A stretch of DNA of 7,617 nucleotides. It comes from Actinomycetes bacterium. GTDB lineage: Bacteria; Actinomycetota; Actinomycetes; Mycobacteriales; Micromonosporaceae. The stretch is from assembly GCA_023437285.1 (NCBI GenBank), contig JAEZGP010000235.1, positions 1 to 7,617 on the forward strand. The letters are read 5' to 3'. The notes under the pieces are model-generated. The model saw nothing but the letters and a program-made list of their open reading frames with translations, did no database searches and had not been told where the DNA came from. The position numbers and the translations under genes are program-made. Each line of letters starts with the position of its first letter. Position 1 is the first letter of the stretch. Of this stretch, positions 1 through 5,230 are shown one piece after another.

Positions 1-138
1 TCACTCCGAGTTACACCGTTTTTGGGAAGTGGTGCGGGGTGTTCGGCAGCGAACGTCTCGCGCAACCGCACGTGCGCCGGATGGTCCACGCCCAGTGGTC
101 GTCCGTGGGCCACCCGCCCACCAGGCAGGTCAGCAGCA
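1..138. other. Left-edge stretch without a secure gene
   Basis: This stretch lies downstream of the BKACE gene and runs into the window edge. Two minus-strand readings are possible and neither is convincing. A 42-codon frame starts at an ATG (139-137) that overlaps the BKACE stop as TGATG and ends at 11-13; the overlap is typical of translational coupling, but the product is rich in Trp, His and Cys and matches nothing I know. A second minus frame is open to the window edge and reads GVDHPAHVRLRETFAAEHP in its middle, which looks more like protein, but has no clear start (a GTG lies at 113-111). The first 40 bases are less GC-rich than the genes and include a TTTTT run at 19-23, which fits intergenic DNA. 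I see no terminator hairpin. Confidence 0.25.
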
Positions 139-993
139 TCAACGCGGGGGCAGGCCGAGCAGAACGCGCGCCTGGTCGGCGGCCAGCGGGGGCCGCTGCG
201 CCAGCCGCGCCAACGCCGAGGCCCGCGCCACGAGCTGCGCGTTGCTCTCCACCGGCTGCCCCTTGGCGTACGTGACGGTGTCCTCCATGCCCACCCGCAG
301 GTGTCCGCCCGCGCTCAGCGAGGCGAACAGCACCGGCAGCGTGCTCCGCCCGATCCCGGTGGCCGCGAACGTCGTCCCCGGCGGCAGGTCGCGCACCGCG
401 TTCACGCACGCCACCAGCGCCTCGGTCGTGCCGGGCATGCCGCCGGGTACGCCCATGACGAAGTCGACGTGCACATGCCCGCCGGCGGGCAGCCCGTGCT
501 TGTCCAGTAGCCGGGCCAGCGAGGTGAGCTGCCCCAGGTCGAAGATCTCGTACTCCGGCACGATGCCCCGCTCGCGCATGCGCGTGTGCAGCTCGACGAT
601 GAACGCCGGCCGGTTCATGAACACGTCGTCGCCGAAGTTGACCGTACCCATCGTGCAGCTGGCCATGTCCGGCCCGGCGTCGAGGACGGCCAGGCGCGCG
701 TCCTCCGGGTCGGTGACCGCCCCGCCGGTCGACAGCTGCACGATCAGGCCGGTCTGCTCGCGCAGCGCCGCGACAGTGTCGCGCAACAGCCCGGGGTCGA
801 GGGTCGGCCTGGCGTCGGCGTCCCGGACGTGGACGTGGATGACCGCCGCGCCGACCGCCTCACACTCCTTGGCGGTGGCCACCAGCTCGTCGAGGGTCAC
901 GGGCAGCGCCGGCACGTCGGCCTTGGCCACCTCGGCTCCCGTCGGCGCCACGGTGATCAGGGTCCCGGCCGACGGCACTGTCGCGCTACTCAT
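139..993 (-). CDS. 3-keto-5-aminohexanoate cleavage enzyme family protein (BKACE, DUF849)
   Basis: This 284-residue protein belongs to the BKACE family of zinc-dependent TIM-barrel enzymes. These condense a beta-keto acid with acetyl-CoA and split it into acetoacetate and a new CoA ester; the founding member, Kce, acts in lysine fermentation. The family landmarks are present: ITVAPTGAE near the N-terminus (E21), the metal motif HVHVRD with H53 and H55, and GGHLRVGMED with R233, E237 and D238. From memory of Kce these correspond to its H46, H48, R226, E230 and D231, all shifted by 7, so the metal site looks complete. Length is normal. The ATG at 993 has no close Shine-Dalgarno; a weak GACGAT lies 7 bases upstream, so a leaderless message is possible. 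No lysine-fermentation genes are nearby, so the keto-acid substrate is unknown. Family is certain, substrate is not. Confidence 0.93.
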   Translation of the reverse strand: MSSATVPSAGTLITVAPTGAEVAKADVPALPVTLDELVATAKECEAVGAAVIHVHVRDADARPTLDPGLLRDTVAALREQTGLIVQLSTGGAVTDPEDARLAVLDAGPDMASCTMGTVNFGDDVFMNRPAFIVELHTRMRERGIVPEYEIFDLGQLTSLARLLDKHGLPAGGHVHVDFVMGVPGGMPGTTEALVACVNAVRDLPPGTTFAATGIGRSTLPVLFASLSAGGHLRVGMEDTVTYAKGQPVESNAQLVARASALARLAQRPPLAADQARVLLGLPPR

Positions 994-1021
994 GCCGGCG
1001 ATCGTCGCACACCCTCCCCAC

Positions 1022-1043
1022 CGTCGCTGAGCGACGACTCAGC
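1022..1043. promoter_or_regulatory. Two overlapping dyads upstream of the BKACE gene
   Basis: CGTCGC-TGA-GCGACG occupies 1022-1036 and GCTGAG-CGACGA-CTCAGC occupies 1026-1043. Both have perfect 6-bp arms, and they share bases, so as RNA hairpins they exclude one another. They lie 29-50 bases upstream of the BKACE ATG. Their position suits an operator for a small dimeric repressor, or alternative folds if the transcript starts further up. Short dyads are common in GC-rich DNA, so this is only a candidate. Confidence 0.3.
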
Positions 1044-1103
1044 CCACACCGCTCTACCCCGCACACTGCCTGTCCCCCACCCCGAGGCCCGACGACGCGC
1101 GCC

Positions 1104-1161
1104 TGTTTGGGCGGTTACACGTGGAATTCCGCTCCCCATTCGGCGCGTAACTGTCCAAACA
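1104..1161. repeat. 15-base imperfect inverted repeat in the ygfZ-BKACE gap
   Basis: TGTTTGGGCGGTTAC (1104-1118) faces GTAACTGTCCAAACA (1147-1161) across a 28-base spacer. Thirteen of 15 positions are complementary, and the two mismatches become G-U pairs (1111 with 1154, 1113 with 1152) in plus-strand RNA only. The arms are AT-richer than the surroundings. The spacer begins within a CACGTG palindrome (1118-1123) and contains GGAATTCC (1123-1130). The repeat starts 40 bases past the ygfZ stop, so it may terminate ygfZ transcription without a U-tract. A pair of regulator sites or the remnant of a small inverted-repeat element are alternatives. Confidence 0.6.
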
Positions 1162-1188
1162 TGCGGCGCGGGACGCGGGTGCGGCGCC

Positions 1189-1216
1189 GGGGAGGGAGGG
1201 TCAGGGGAGGGACGGG
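1189..1216 (+). other. G-quadruplex-type run across the ygfZ stop codon
   Basis: Six runs of three or four G lie on the plus strand at 1189-1192, 1194-1196, 1198-1200, 1204-1207, 1209-1211 and 1214-1216. The loops between them are only 1-3 bases, which satisfies the usual G3+N1-7 rule with runs to spare. The plus strand is the template for ygfZ, so a quadruplex here would lie ahead of polymerase at the end of that gene. Whether it folds or acts cannot be read from sequence. Confidence 0.5.
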
Positions 1217-2262
1217 TCGATGGCGGCGGTTGAGTCGCCCACGCGGAGGACGGCGTCGGGAGGGACGTTCTGCTTTACGAGCGCCAATGCGACCAGGCCC
1301 AGCTCGTGGTGGCGGACCGCCGTGCCGACCATCCCCACGGGACGTCCCTCGGCGGAGACGACCTGGGTGCCGGCGGCGGGCAGTTCGTCGGTGGTGATGC
1401 CGTCGAGGTGCAACAGTACGAGGCGGCGGGGCGGGCGGCCGAGGTTGTGCACCCGGGCGATCGTCTCCTGGCCCCGGTAGCAGCCCTTCTCCAGGTGGAC
1501 GGCGGGGCCCAGCCAGCCGGCCTCGGCCGGCAGGGTCTTGTGGTCGGTGTCGAAACCCAGGCGGGGTCGCCCGGACGCCACCCGCAGCGCCTCGAACGCC
1601 CACAGGCCCACCTGCGGCACGCCGGCCGAGGCGACAACGGATGACACGGAGCCGCGCGGCACGATCAGGTCCGCGCCGTAGGGCATGCGGCGGGCCAGGC
1701 CGCCCGAGGGCAGCGCCGCCACGGCGTACTCGGAGGTGGATCGGGCCGGCACGGACCCGGCGGCGAACTTCGGACCCGGCACCGCAACCACGTCGGGCGC
1801 GGCGAGCGGACCGACACCGAGCGCGGACAGTGCCCGCGTCGTGTCCGGCCCGACCAGGGACAGTATCGCCCAGTCGGCGGTGACGTCGGCGGGTTCCACG
1901 CGCATGAGGAAACGCATGCGCTGCAGGAAATCGAGCAGCGCGGGGGCCCGGCCGGGCTCGGTGTCGAGCCAGGTGGTGGTGCCGTCGTCGGCGACGGCCG
2001 CGTGGTGCTCGACGTGCCCGTGCGGGGAGAGGACGAGCAGTTCGGTGCCGGTCATCGGGGCGAGCGCGCTCAGGTACTGGGTGGTGATGCTGTGCAGCCA
2101 GCCGAGGCGGTCGGGGCCGGTGATGGCCAGCACGCCCCGGTTGCCCCGGTCGACGAGGCCGACCGATTCGGCGAGGACGCGTTGCTCGCGCGCGGGGTCG
2201 CCGAAGTGGGCCGCGACGCCCGCGTCGACGCTGGCCGGGTCGAGCTCTTCGATCGTGATCAC
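1201..2262 (-). CDS. ygfZ: YgfZ/GcvT-type folate-binding protein for Fe-S cluster maintenance
   Basis: This 353-residue cytosolic protein belongs to the YgfZ (COG0354) branch of the GcvT fold. In E. coli the family uses tetrahydrofolate to support assembly or repair of certain Fe-S enzymes. The diagnostic motif is KGCYRGQET at 259-267, with the conserved cysteine C261, followed by the actinobacterial RVHNLGRPPRR stretch. The N-terminal half has the GcvT-like VLAITGPDRLGWLHSIT segment (44-60). Start is GTG at 2262, preceded by a strong GGAGGTGA site (2266-2273) inside the last codons of the upstream regulator gene. The regulator's TGA and this GTG overlap as GTGA, so the two are almost certainly translated in a coupled way. 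Length fits actinobacterial homologues. Pairing with divergent pabC, a folate-synthesis gene, supports the folate link. Confidence 0.93.
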   Translation of the reverse strand: MITIEELDPASVDAGVAAHFGDPAREQRVLAESVGLVDRGNRGVLAITGPDRLGWLHSITTQYLSALAPMTGTELLVLSPHGHVEHHAAVADDGTTTWLDTEPGRAPALLDFLQRMRFLMRVEPADVTADWAILSLVGPDTTRALSALGVGPLAAPDVVAVPGPKFAAGSVPARSTSEYAVAALPSGGLARRMPYGADLIVPRGSVSSVVASAGVPQVGLWAFEALRVASGRPRLGFDTDHKTLPAEAGWLGPAVHLEKGCYRGQETIARVHNLGRPPRRLVLLHLDGITTDELPAAGTQVVSAEGRPVGMVGTAVRHHELGLVALALVKQNVPPDAVLRVGDSTAAIDPSLP

Positions 2263-2681
2263 GAGTCACCTCCGCAGGACGCGCACGTGCCGAAGAATGC
2301 CACGTGGCCGACGTCGATGACGAAGCCCGCCTCGGCGCGCAACTGCTCGGCGAGCGGGCCCAGCACCTCTGGCGCGACCTCGGTGACCGACTCGCACGAC
2401 CGGCAGACCAGGTGAATGTGCTGTTCAGGGCCGACACCGTGGTAGGTGGGAGCGCCGTGGGACAGGTGCGCGTGGGTGACGAGGCCGAGCTCTTCGAGGA
2501 GTTCGAGGGTCCGGTACACCGTGGTGATGTTCACACCGGCGGCCGTTTTGGCGACCTGGGCGTGGATCTGGTCGGGGGTGGCGTGGCCGAGCGCGTACAC
2601 CGCGTCTAGCACCAGTTGGCGCTGCGCGGTGAGGCGAAGGCCACGGGAGCGGAGCGTCTCGGCGAGCGTGGGCGACGGCAT
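2259..2681 (-). CDS. Fur-family metalloregulator, Nur-like
   Basis: This 140-residue protein is a Fur-family winged-helix repressor. The DNA-reading segment is GVNITTVYRTLELLEELGLV (49-68), followed by the dimerisation domain with HIHLVCRSC (88-96) and GTCASC (131-136), giving the two CxxC pairs C93/C96 and C133/C136 of the structural zinc site. It closely resembles Streptomyces Nur, the nickel-responsive member, as I remember that sequence. H70, H72 and H126, the nickel-site histidines of Nur, are all present. Of the second site (H33, H86, H88, H90 in Nur), position 86 is glutamate here. Nickel sensing is therefore likely but not certain; iron, zinc or manganese remain possible. The ATG at 2681 has no Shine-Dalgarno, but TAGGAT lies 6 bases upstream, suggesting a leaderless mRNA. 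It is the first gene of a pair with ygfZ. Confidence 0.93.
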   Translation of the reverse strand: MPSPTLAETLRSRGLRLTAQRQLVLDAVYALGHATPDQIHAQVAKTAAGVNITTVYRTLELLEELGLVTHAHLSHGAPTYHGVGPEQHIHLVCRSCESVTEVAPEVLGPLAEQLRAEAGFVIDVGHVAFFGTCASCGGDS

Positions 2682-2687
2682 CGTTCG

Positions 2688-2713
2688 ATCCTATGTCGGT
2701 GTCCGCCTATGCT
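2688..2713. promoter_or_regulatory. Divergent leaderless promoters for the Nur-like gene and pabC
   Basis: On the minus strand TAGGAT (2693-2688) ends 6 bases before the ATG of the Fur-family gene. On the plus strand TATGCT (2708-2713) ends 8 bases before GTG 2722 of pabC. Both fit the actinobacterial TANNNT -10 element placed so that transcription begins at or beside the start codon. The two lie in a direct repeat of CCTATG (2690-2695 and 2706-2711). No good -35 hexamer is visible on either strand and I see no Fur-type palindrome, so autoregulation is not evident. Confidence 0.6.
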
Positions 2714-2721
2714 TGCGAGTC

Positions 2722-3600
2722 GTGCTCGAACAAAAGACCCCCGCCCCGCCCGGCGAGATGCGCGTTGTCGCCGTGCTCGGCACGGGCGTCGTGGCGCCGG
2801 ATACGCCCATCCTGCGCGCGGACGACCTCGGCGCGCTGCGCGGTGACGGCATCTTCGAAACCATGCATGTACGGGCCGGCAGCCCGTGGCTGCTCGATGA
2901 GCACCTGGCCCGGATGGCCGGTTCGGCCGCCACGATGCAGCTGACCCTGCCTGCGGAGGCGCAGTTGCGGGACCTAGCCCGGCAGGCGGTCGCGGCGTGG
3001 CCCGCGCACGTCGAGGGCGCCCTGCGGATCATCTGTACGCGCGGCGCGGAGGCCGGTTCGCCGGTGACCGTGTTCGCGACGGTCGGGCCGGTGGGCCCCG
3101 CCATTCGGCGGGCGCGGCAGGAGGGCATCGCCGTACTCACCGCGACGCAGGGCTTCCCGGCGGACCTGCGCTCGTCCGCGCCCTGGCTGCTCGGCGGCGC
3201 GAAGACCCTGTCGTACGCGGTGAACATGGCGTGCCTGCGCTGGGCGGTCGCCGCCGGTGCGGACGACGTGCTGTGGACGTCCACGGACGGGTACGCCCTG
3301 GAGGCCCCGACGTCGACGCTGGTCTGGCTGGAGGGCACCACGCTGTGGACGGTCCCGGCCGCGAAGACGGGCATCCTCGCCGGCGTCACGGCCCGCTGGT
3401 TGCTGGCGCACGCGGGCGAACTGGGCTGGCGGACCGACGAGCGGCTCGCGACACCGGAGGAGATCGCGGCGGCGGACGGCGCCTGGCTGACGTCGTCGGT
3501 GCGCGGCGTGGCGGGCATCCGCACGCTCGACGGGGCCGCGCTGCGCACGGCGCCGGAGACCACGACCCAGATCCGTAAACTCCTCGGCTTTCCCGATTAA
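2722..3600 (+). CDS. pabC: Aminodeoxychorismate lyase, class IV PLP enzyme (4-amino-4-deoxychorismate to p-aminobenzoate)
   Basis: This is a fold-type IV PLP enzyme of about 292 residues. PabC removes pyruvate from 4-amino-4-deoxychorismate to give p-aminobenzoate for folate synthesis. Numbering from GTG 2722, it shows the substrate-side LRGDGIFET motif (39-47), the HLARM segment, the catalytic Schiff-base lysine K161 in GGAKTLSYAVNM, the PLP-contacting glutamate E194 in GYALEAPTS, and the phosphate-binding KTGILAGVT (215-223). Class IV aminotransferases of branched-chain or D-amino acids share this fold, so PabC is the best rather than the only reading. Start is uncertain: GTG 2722 sits 8 bases past TATGCT and suits a leaderless mRNA, while ATG 2758 begins the conserved MRVVAVLG but has no Shine-Dalgarno. 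The open frame reaches back to 2446, but that part overlaps the divergent regulator gene. Mycobacteria have a similar ygfZ-pabC arrangement, as I recall. Confidence 0.88.
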   Translation: MLEQKTPAPPGEMRVVAVLGTGVVAPDTPILRADDLGALRGDGIFETMHVRAGSPWLLDEHLARMAGSAATMQLTLPAEAQLRDLARQAVAAWPAHVEGALRIICTRGAEAGSPVTVFATVGPVGPAIRRARQEGIAVLTATQGFPADLRSSAPWLLGGAKTLSYAVNMACLRWAVAAGADDVLWTSTDGYALEAPTSTLVWLEGTTLWTVPAAKTGILAGVTARWLLAHAGELGWRTDERLATPEEIAAADGAWLTSSVRGVAGIRTLDGAALRTAPETTTQIRKLLGFPD

Positions 3601-3611
3601 TCGCTAACGAC

Positions 3612-3640
3612 CATTACGTCCCTTTATGCTGCCCGTAATG
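3612..3640 (+). promoter_or_regulatory. Promoter with -10 TATGCT enclosed by a 7-bp inverted repeat
   Basis: TATGCT at 3625-3630 is a TANNNT -10 element and would start transcription near 3637. It lies in the 15-base spacer of a perfect inverted repeat, CATTACG (3612-3618) and CGTAATG (3634-3640), which is AT-rich for this genome. A protein bound to the repeat would cover the -10 region, so this is a plausible operator for the membrane-protein gene that follows. No clear -35 is visible. A further 10-base palindrome, CGATTAATCG (3594-3603), crosses the pabC stop. Confidence 0.5.
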
Positions 3641-3659
3641 AGCAGCGGAGGTGATGGCG

Positions 3660-4499
3660 GTGACGTACGCGGCGAGCATCGGTGACGAGCTGACCAGCTT
3701 CTTCGGCGACGCCCTGGCGATCGTGGTGAAGCTTGCGATCTTCCTCGTCATCATGGCGGTGGGTTGGTTCGTCGCGCGCTGGGTGTACCGCTGGGCGAAC
3801 GCCCTGCTGCACCGCCTCGGCTTCGACCGGGCCGTGGACCGGGGCGGGCTGCGCCGCGTCCTGGGCGGCTGGAGCGCCAGCGATCTCGCCGCGAAGGTCA
3901 TTCAGTACGCGCTGCTGCTCGTCACCCTGCAGCTCGCGCTGGGCATCTTCGGGCCCAACCCCGTCAGCGACCTGATCAGAGCCATCGTCGCGTGGCTGCC
4001 GAAGCTGTTCATCGGGATCGTGATCGTGGTGGTCGCCACCGCCATCGCGGGGGCCGTCCGGGACCTGATCTCCCGGGCCCTGCACGGGCTGGCCTACGGC
4101 CGGGCGCTCGCCACGGCCGCGCAGATCGCCATCATCGTGCTGGGCCTCATCGCGGCCCTCAACCAGGTCGGCGTCGGCACGTCGGTGACCATGCCCGTCC
4201 TCGTCGCGGTGCTCGCCACGATCGGCGGCATCCTCGTCGTCGGCGTGGGCGGCGGCATGATCAAACCCATGCAGGACCGGTGGGAACGCATGCTCAGCCG
4301 GGCGGAGGAGGAGGTCTCCTCGTCCGCCGAGCAGGTACGCGCCAACCGGGCCGCCGACGCCGACCGGATGCGCAACACCCCGGGCGGTTTCGCCCAGCCC
4401 GCGTACGGTGGCGGCCAGCCCGCCTACGGCGCGCCGCAGGCCAACCCGGCCCACGACCCGCAGCCCACCCAGCCGGGCCCGCCGCCGCCCACCGGTTAA
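3660..4499 (+). CDS. Multi-pass membrane protein, mechanosensitive-channel TM-helix family
   Basis: This 279-residue protein has five likely membrane helices at about 19-42, 78-97, 108-133, 151-170 and 177-201. The last helix and the GVGGGMIKPMQDRW that follows resemble the pore-lining helix and exit of MscS-type channels and the conserved TM-helix repeat (PF05552). The soluble beta domain of true MscS channels is absent. After a short charged segment (about 205-235) comes a low-complexity tail rich in Pro, Gly, Gln and Ala with a doubled QPAYG unit (246-257). Start is chosen as GTG 3660: the GGAGG at 3647-3651 is 8 bases from it but only 2 bases from ATG 3654. Its 3' end meets the convergent nitrobindin-like gene with 3 bases between stops. 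Channel function is inferred from family only; an osmotic or scaffold role is possible. Confidence 0.75.
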   Translation: MTYAASIGDELTSFFGDALAIVVKLAIFLVIMAVGWFVARWVYRWANALLHRLGFDRAVDRGGLRRVLGGWSASDLAAKVIQYALLLVTLQLALGIFGPNPVSDLIRAIVAWLPKLFIGIVIVVVATAIAGAVRDLISRALHGLAYGRALATAAQIAIIVLGLIAALNQVGVGTSVTMPVLVAVLATIGGILVVGVGGGMIKPMQDRWERMLSRAEEEVSSSAEQVRANRAADADRMRNTPGGFAQPAYGGGQPAYGAPQANPAHDPQPTQPGPPPPTG

Positions 4500-4502
4500 C
4501 GT

Positions 4503-5096
4503 CTAGCCGCCGACCCGGGTCAGCTTCGCGGCCAGGTGCGACGTCAAGGGCTGGCCCACGGCCGCCATGTCCTGGGCGTAGAGCAGGTCGCGGTCGACGA
4601 TGCCGTAGAGGCGCTTCTCGGCGGTCACTTCCTTGGCCGTGGACGTGCGCACGACCGCGTCGCTGGCCATCTCCAGCCGTACGTTCGTGACCGTGCCGAT
4701 GTGCAGCGCCATGATGCCCGTGGGCGAGCACAGCAGGGCCTCGATCTCGTCCGTGGCCCGCCCGTTGTCGTCCATGATCGGCCGCCACCAGCCCGTCTCC
4801 CGGGCCGCCGGACGCACCGCGGCGCCGGTCTGCGGGTCGACGATCCACGCGCGCGACTCGTAGGACAGGAACGGTCGGCCGTCGTGGCTGATCCGGATCT
4901 CCTGGGCGAACTCGAACGGCTCGATCGTCGGGTACTCCCCCGCGCCGCGGCCGCGCCACACCCCGATGAAGGGCAGCAACCCCAGCAACGCCGGGTGCAG
5001 GTCCGGGCCCACCCGCAGGTCGTGCGTCTCCTCGTACGGGTACGCCTCGGGCACCGGCGCGTCCAGCCACGCCGGACGGCCCTCTTGCTCAGTCAC
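4503..5096 (-). CDS. Nitrobindin-like FABP-family haem-binding beta-barrel protein
   Basis: This 197-residue protein matches the actinobacterial FABP (DUF1794, nitrobindin) family. Members form a ten-stranded barrel that binds ferric haem and can react with nitric oxide or isomerise peroxynitrite. Landmarks are LLPFIGVWRGRGAGEYP (40-56), ISHDGRPFLSYESRAW (69-84), GWWRP (102-106) and the C-terminal VGQPLTSHLAAKLTRV (180-195). H187 in SHLAAKL aligns with the proximal haem histidine of mycobacterial nitrobindin, as I recall it. The protein is cytosolic, with no signal peptide. Start is GTG 5096, with AGAGGA (5105-5110) 8 bases upstream; the longer frame from 5165 lacks support. It overlaps the small membrane gene upstream by 8 bases, so the two are probably co-transcribed. 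Haem binding is inferred; NO or peroxynitrite as the real substrate is unproven. Confidence 0.88.
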   Translation of the reverse strand: MTEQEGRPAWLDAPVPEAYPYEETHDLRVGPDLHPALLGLLPFIGVWRGRGAGEYPTIEPFEFAQEIRISHDGRPFLSYESRAWIVDPQTGAAVRPAARETGWWRPIMDDNGRATDEIEALLCSPTGIMALHIGTVTNVRLEMASDAVVRTSTAKEVTAEKRLYGIVDRDLLYAQDMAAVGQPLTSHLAAKLTRVGG

Positions 5097-5223
5097 GCTG
5101 TTGTTCCTCTCGCCTCGGCCGCCGAGTCGTGTCGTTGGCGCGTTTGGCCAGGTAGACCAGCGCACCGGCGAGGCCGCCGAAGCCCGCCACCAGCAGACTC
5201 ACGAACCCGATCTCGGTCACCAC
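5089..5223 (-). CDS. Small single-helix membrane protein of unknown function (44 residues)
   Basis: A short frame starts at GTG 5223 (a second GTG at 5220) and ends at TGA 5091-5089, inside the start of the nitrobindin-like gene. The product opens with VVTEIGFVSLLVAGFGGLAG, continues ALVYLAKRAND, and ends in a strongly charged tail with RRPRREEQQRD. It thus has one membrane helix at about 5-26 followed by a basic then mixed-charge cytosolic tail, matching the positive-inside rule with the N-terminus outside. Third positions are G or C in most codons. TAGGAT lies 7 bases upstream of GTG 5223, the spacing of a leaderless start, and the end overlaps the next gene by 8 bases. I do not recognise the family. 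The gene would easily be missed for its size; promoter, coupling and hydrophobic pattern together make it likely real. Confidence 0.65.
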   Translation of the reverse strand: MVTEIGFVSLLVAGFGGLAGALVYLAKRANDTTRRPRREEQQRD

Positions 5224-5230
5224 GCCGCAA

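Noticed and set aside
29..1030. Long plus-strand open frame opposite the BKACE gene
   Set aside because: Its product is Ser/Arg/Pro-rich with no recognisable motif, and the opposite strand encodes a complete BKACE enzyme; it is a GC-bias shadow.
1115..2437. 440-codon minus-strand frame over ygfZ
   Set aside because: Very Arg/Pro-rich with no domain; the YgfZ frame on the same strand carries the family motifs.
2446..2721. Upstream extension of the pabC frame
   Set aside because: It overlaps the Fur-family gene on the other strand, lacks class IV aminotransferase features and lies upstream of the likely promoter.
2683..2731. GTTCGA and TCGAAC as a possible regulator site between the Fur-family gene and pabC
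   Set aside because: Six-base arms 37 bases apart are likely chance and do not resemble Fur, Zur or Nur boxes.
2691..3563. 290-codon minus-strand frame over pabC
   Set aside because: Low-complexity shadow; pabC has all catalytic residues.
3624..4454. Minus-strand frame rich in Asp, His and Arg over the membrane protein
   Set aside because: Its composition is the reverse-complement shadow of hydrophobic codons in the membrane-protein gene.
4512..4521. GACCCGGGTC palindrome near the convergent gene ends, considered as a terminator
   Set aside because: It has no loop, lies inside the nitrobindin-like coding region and has no T-tract; such palindromes are common at this GC content.
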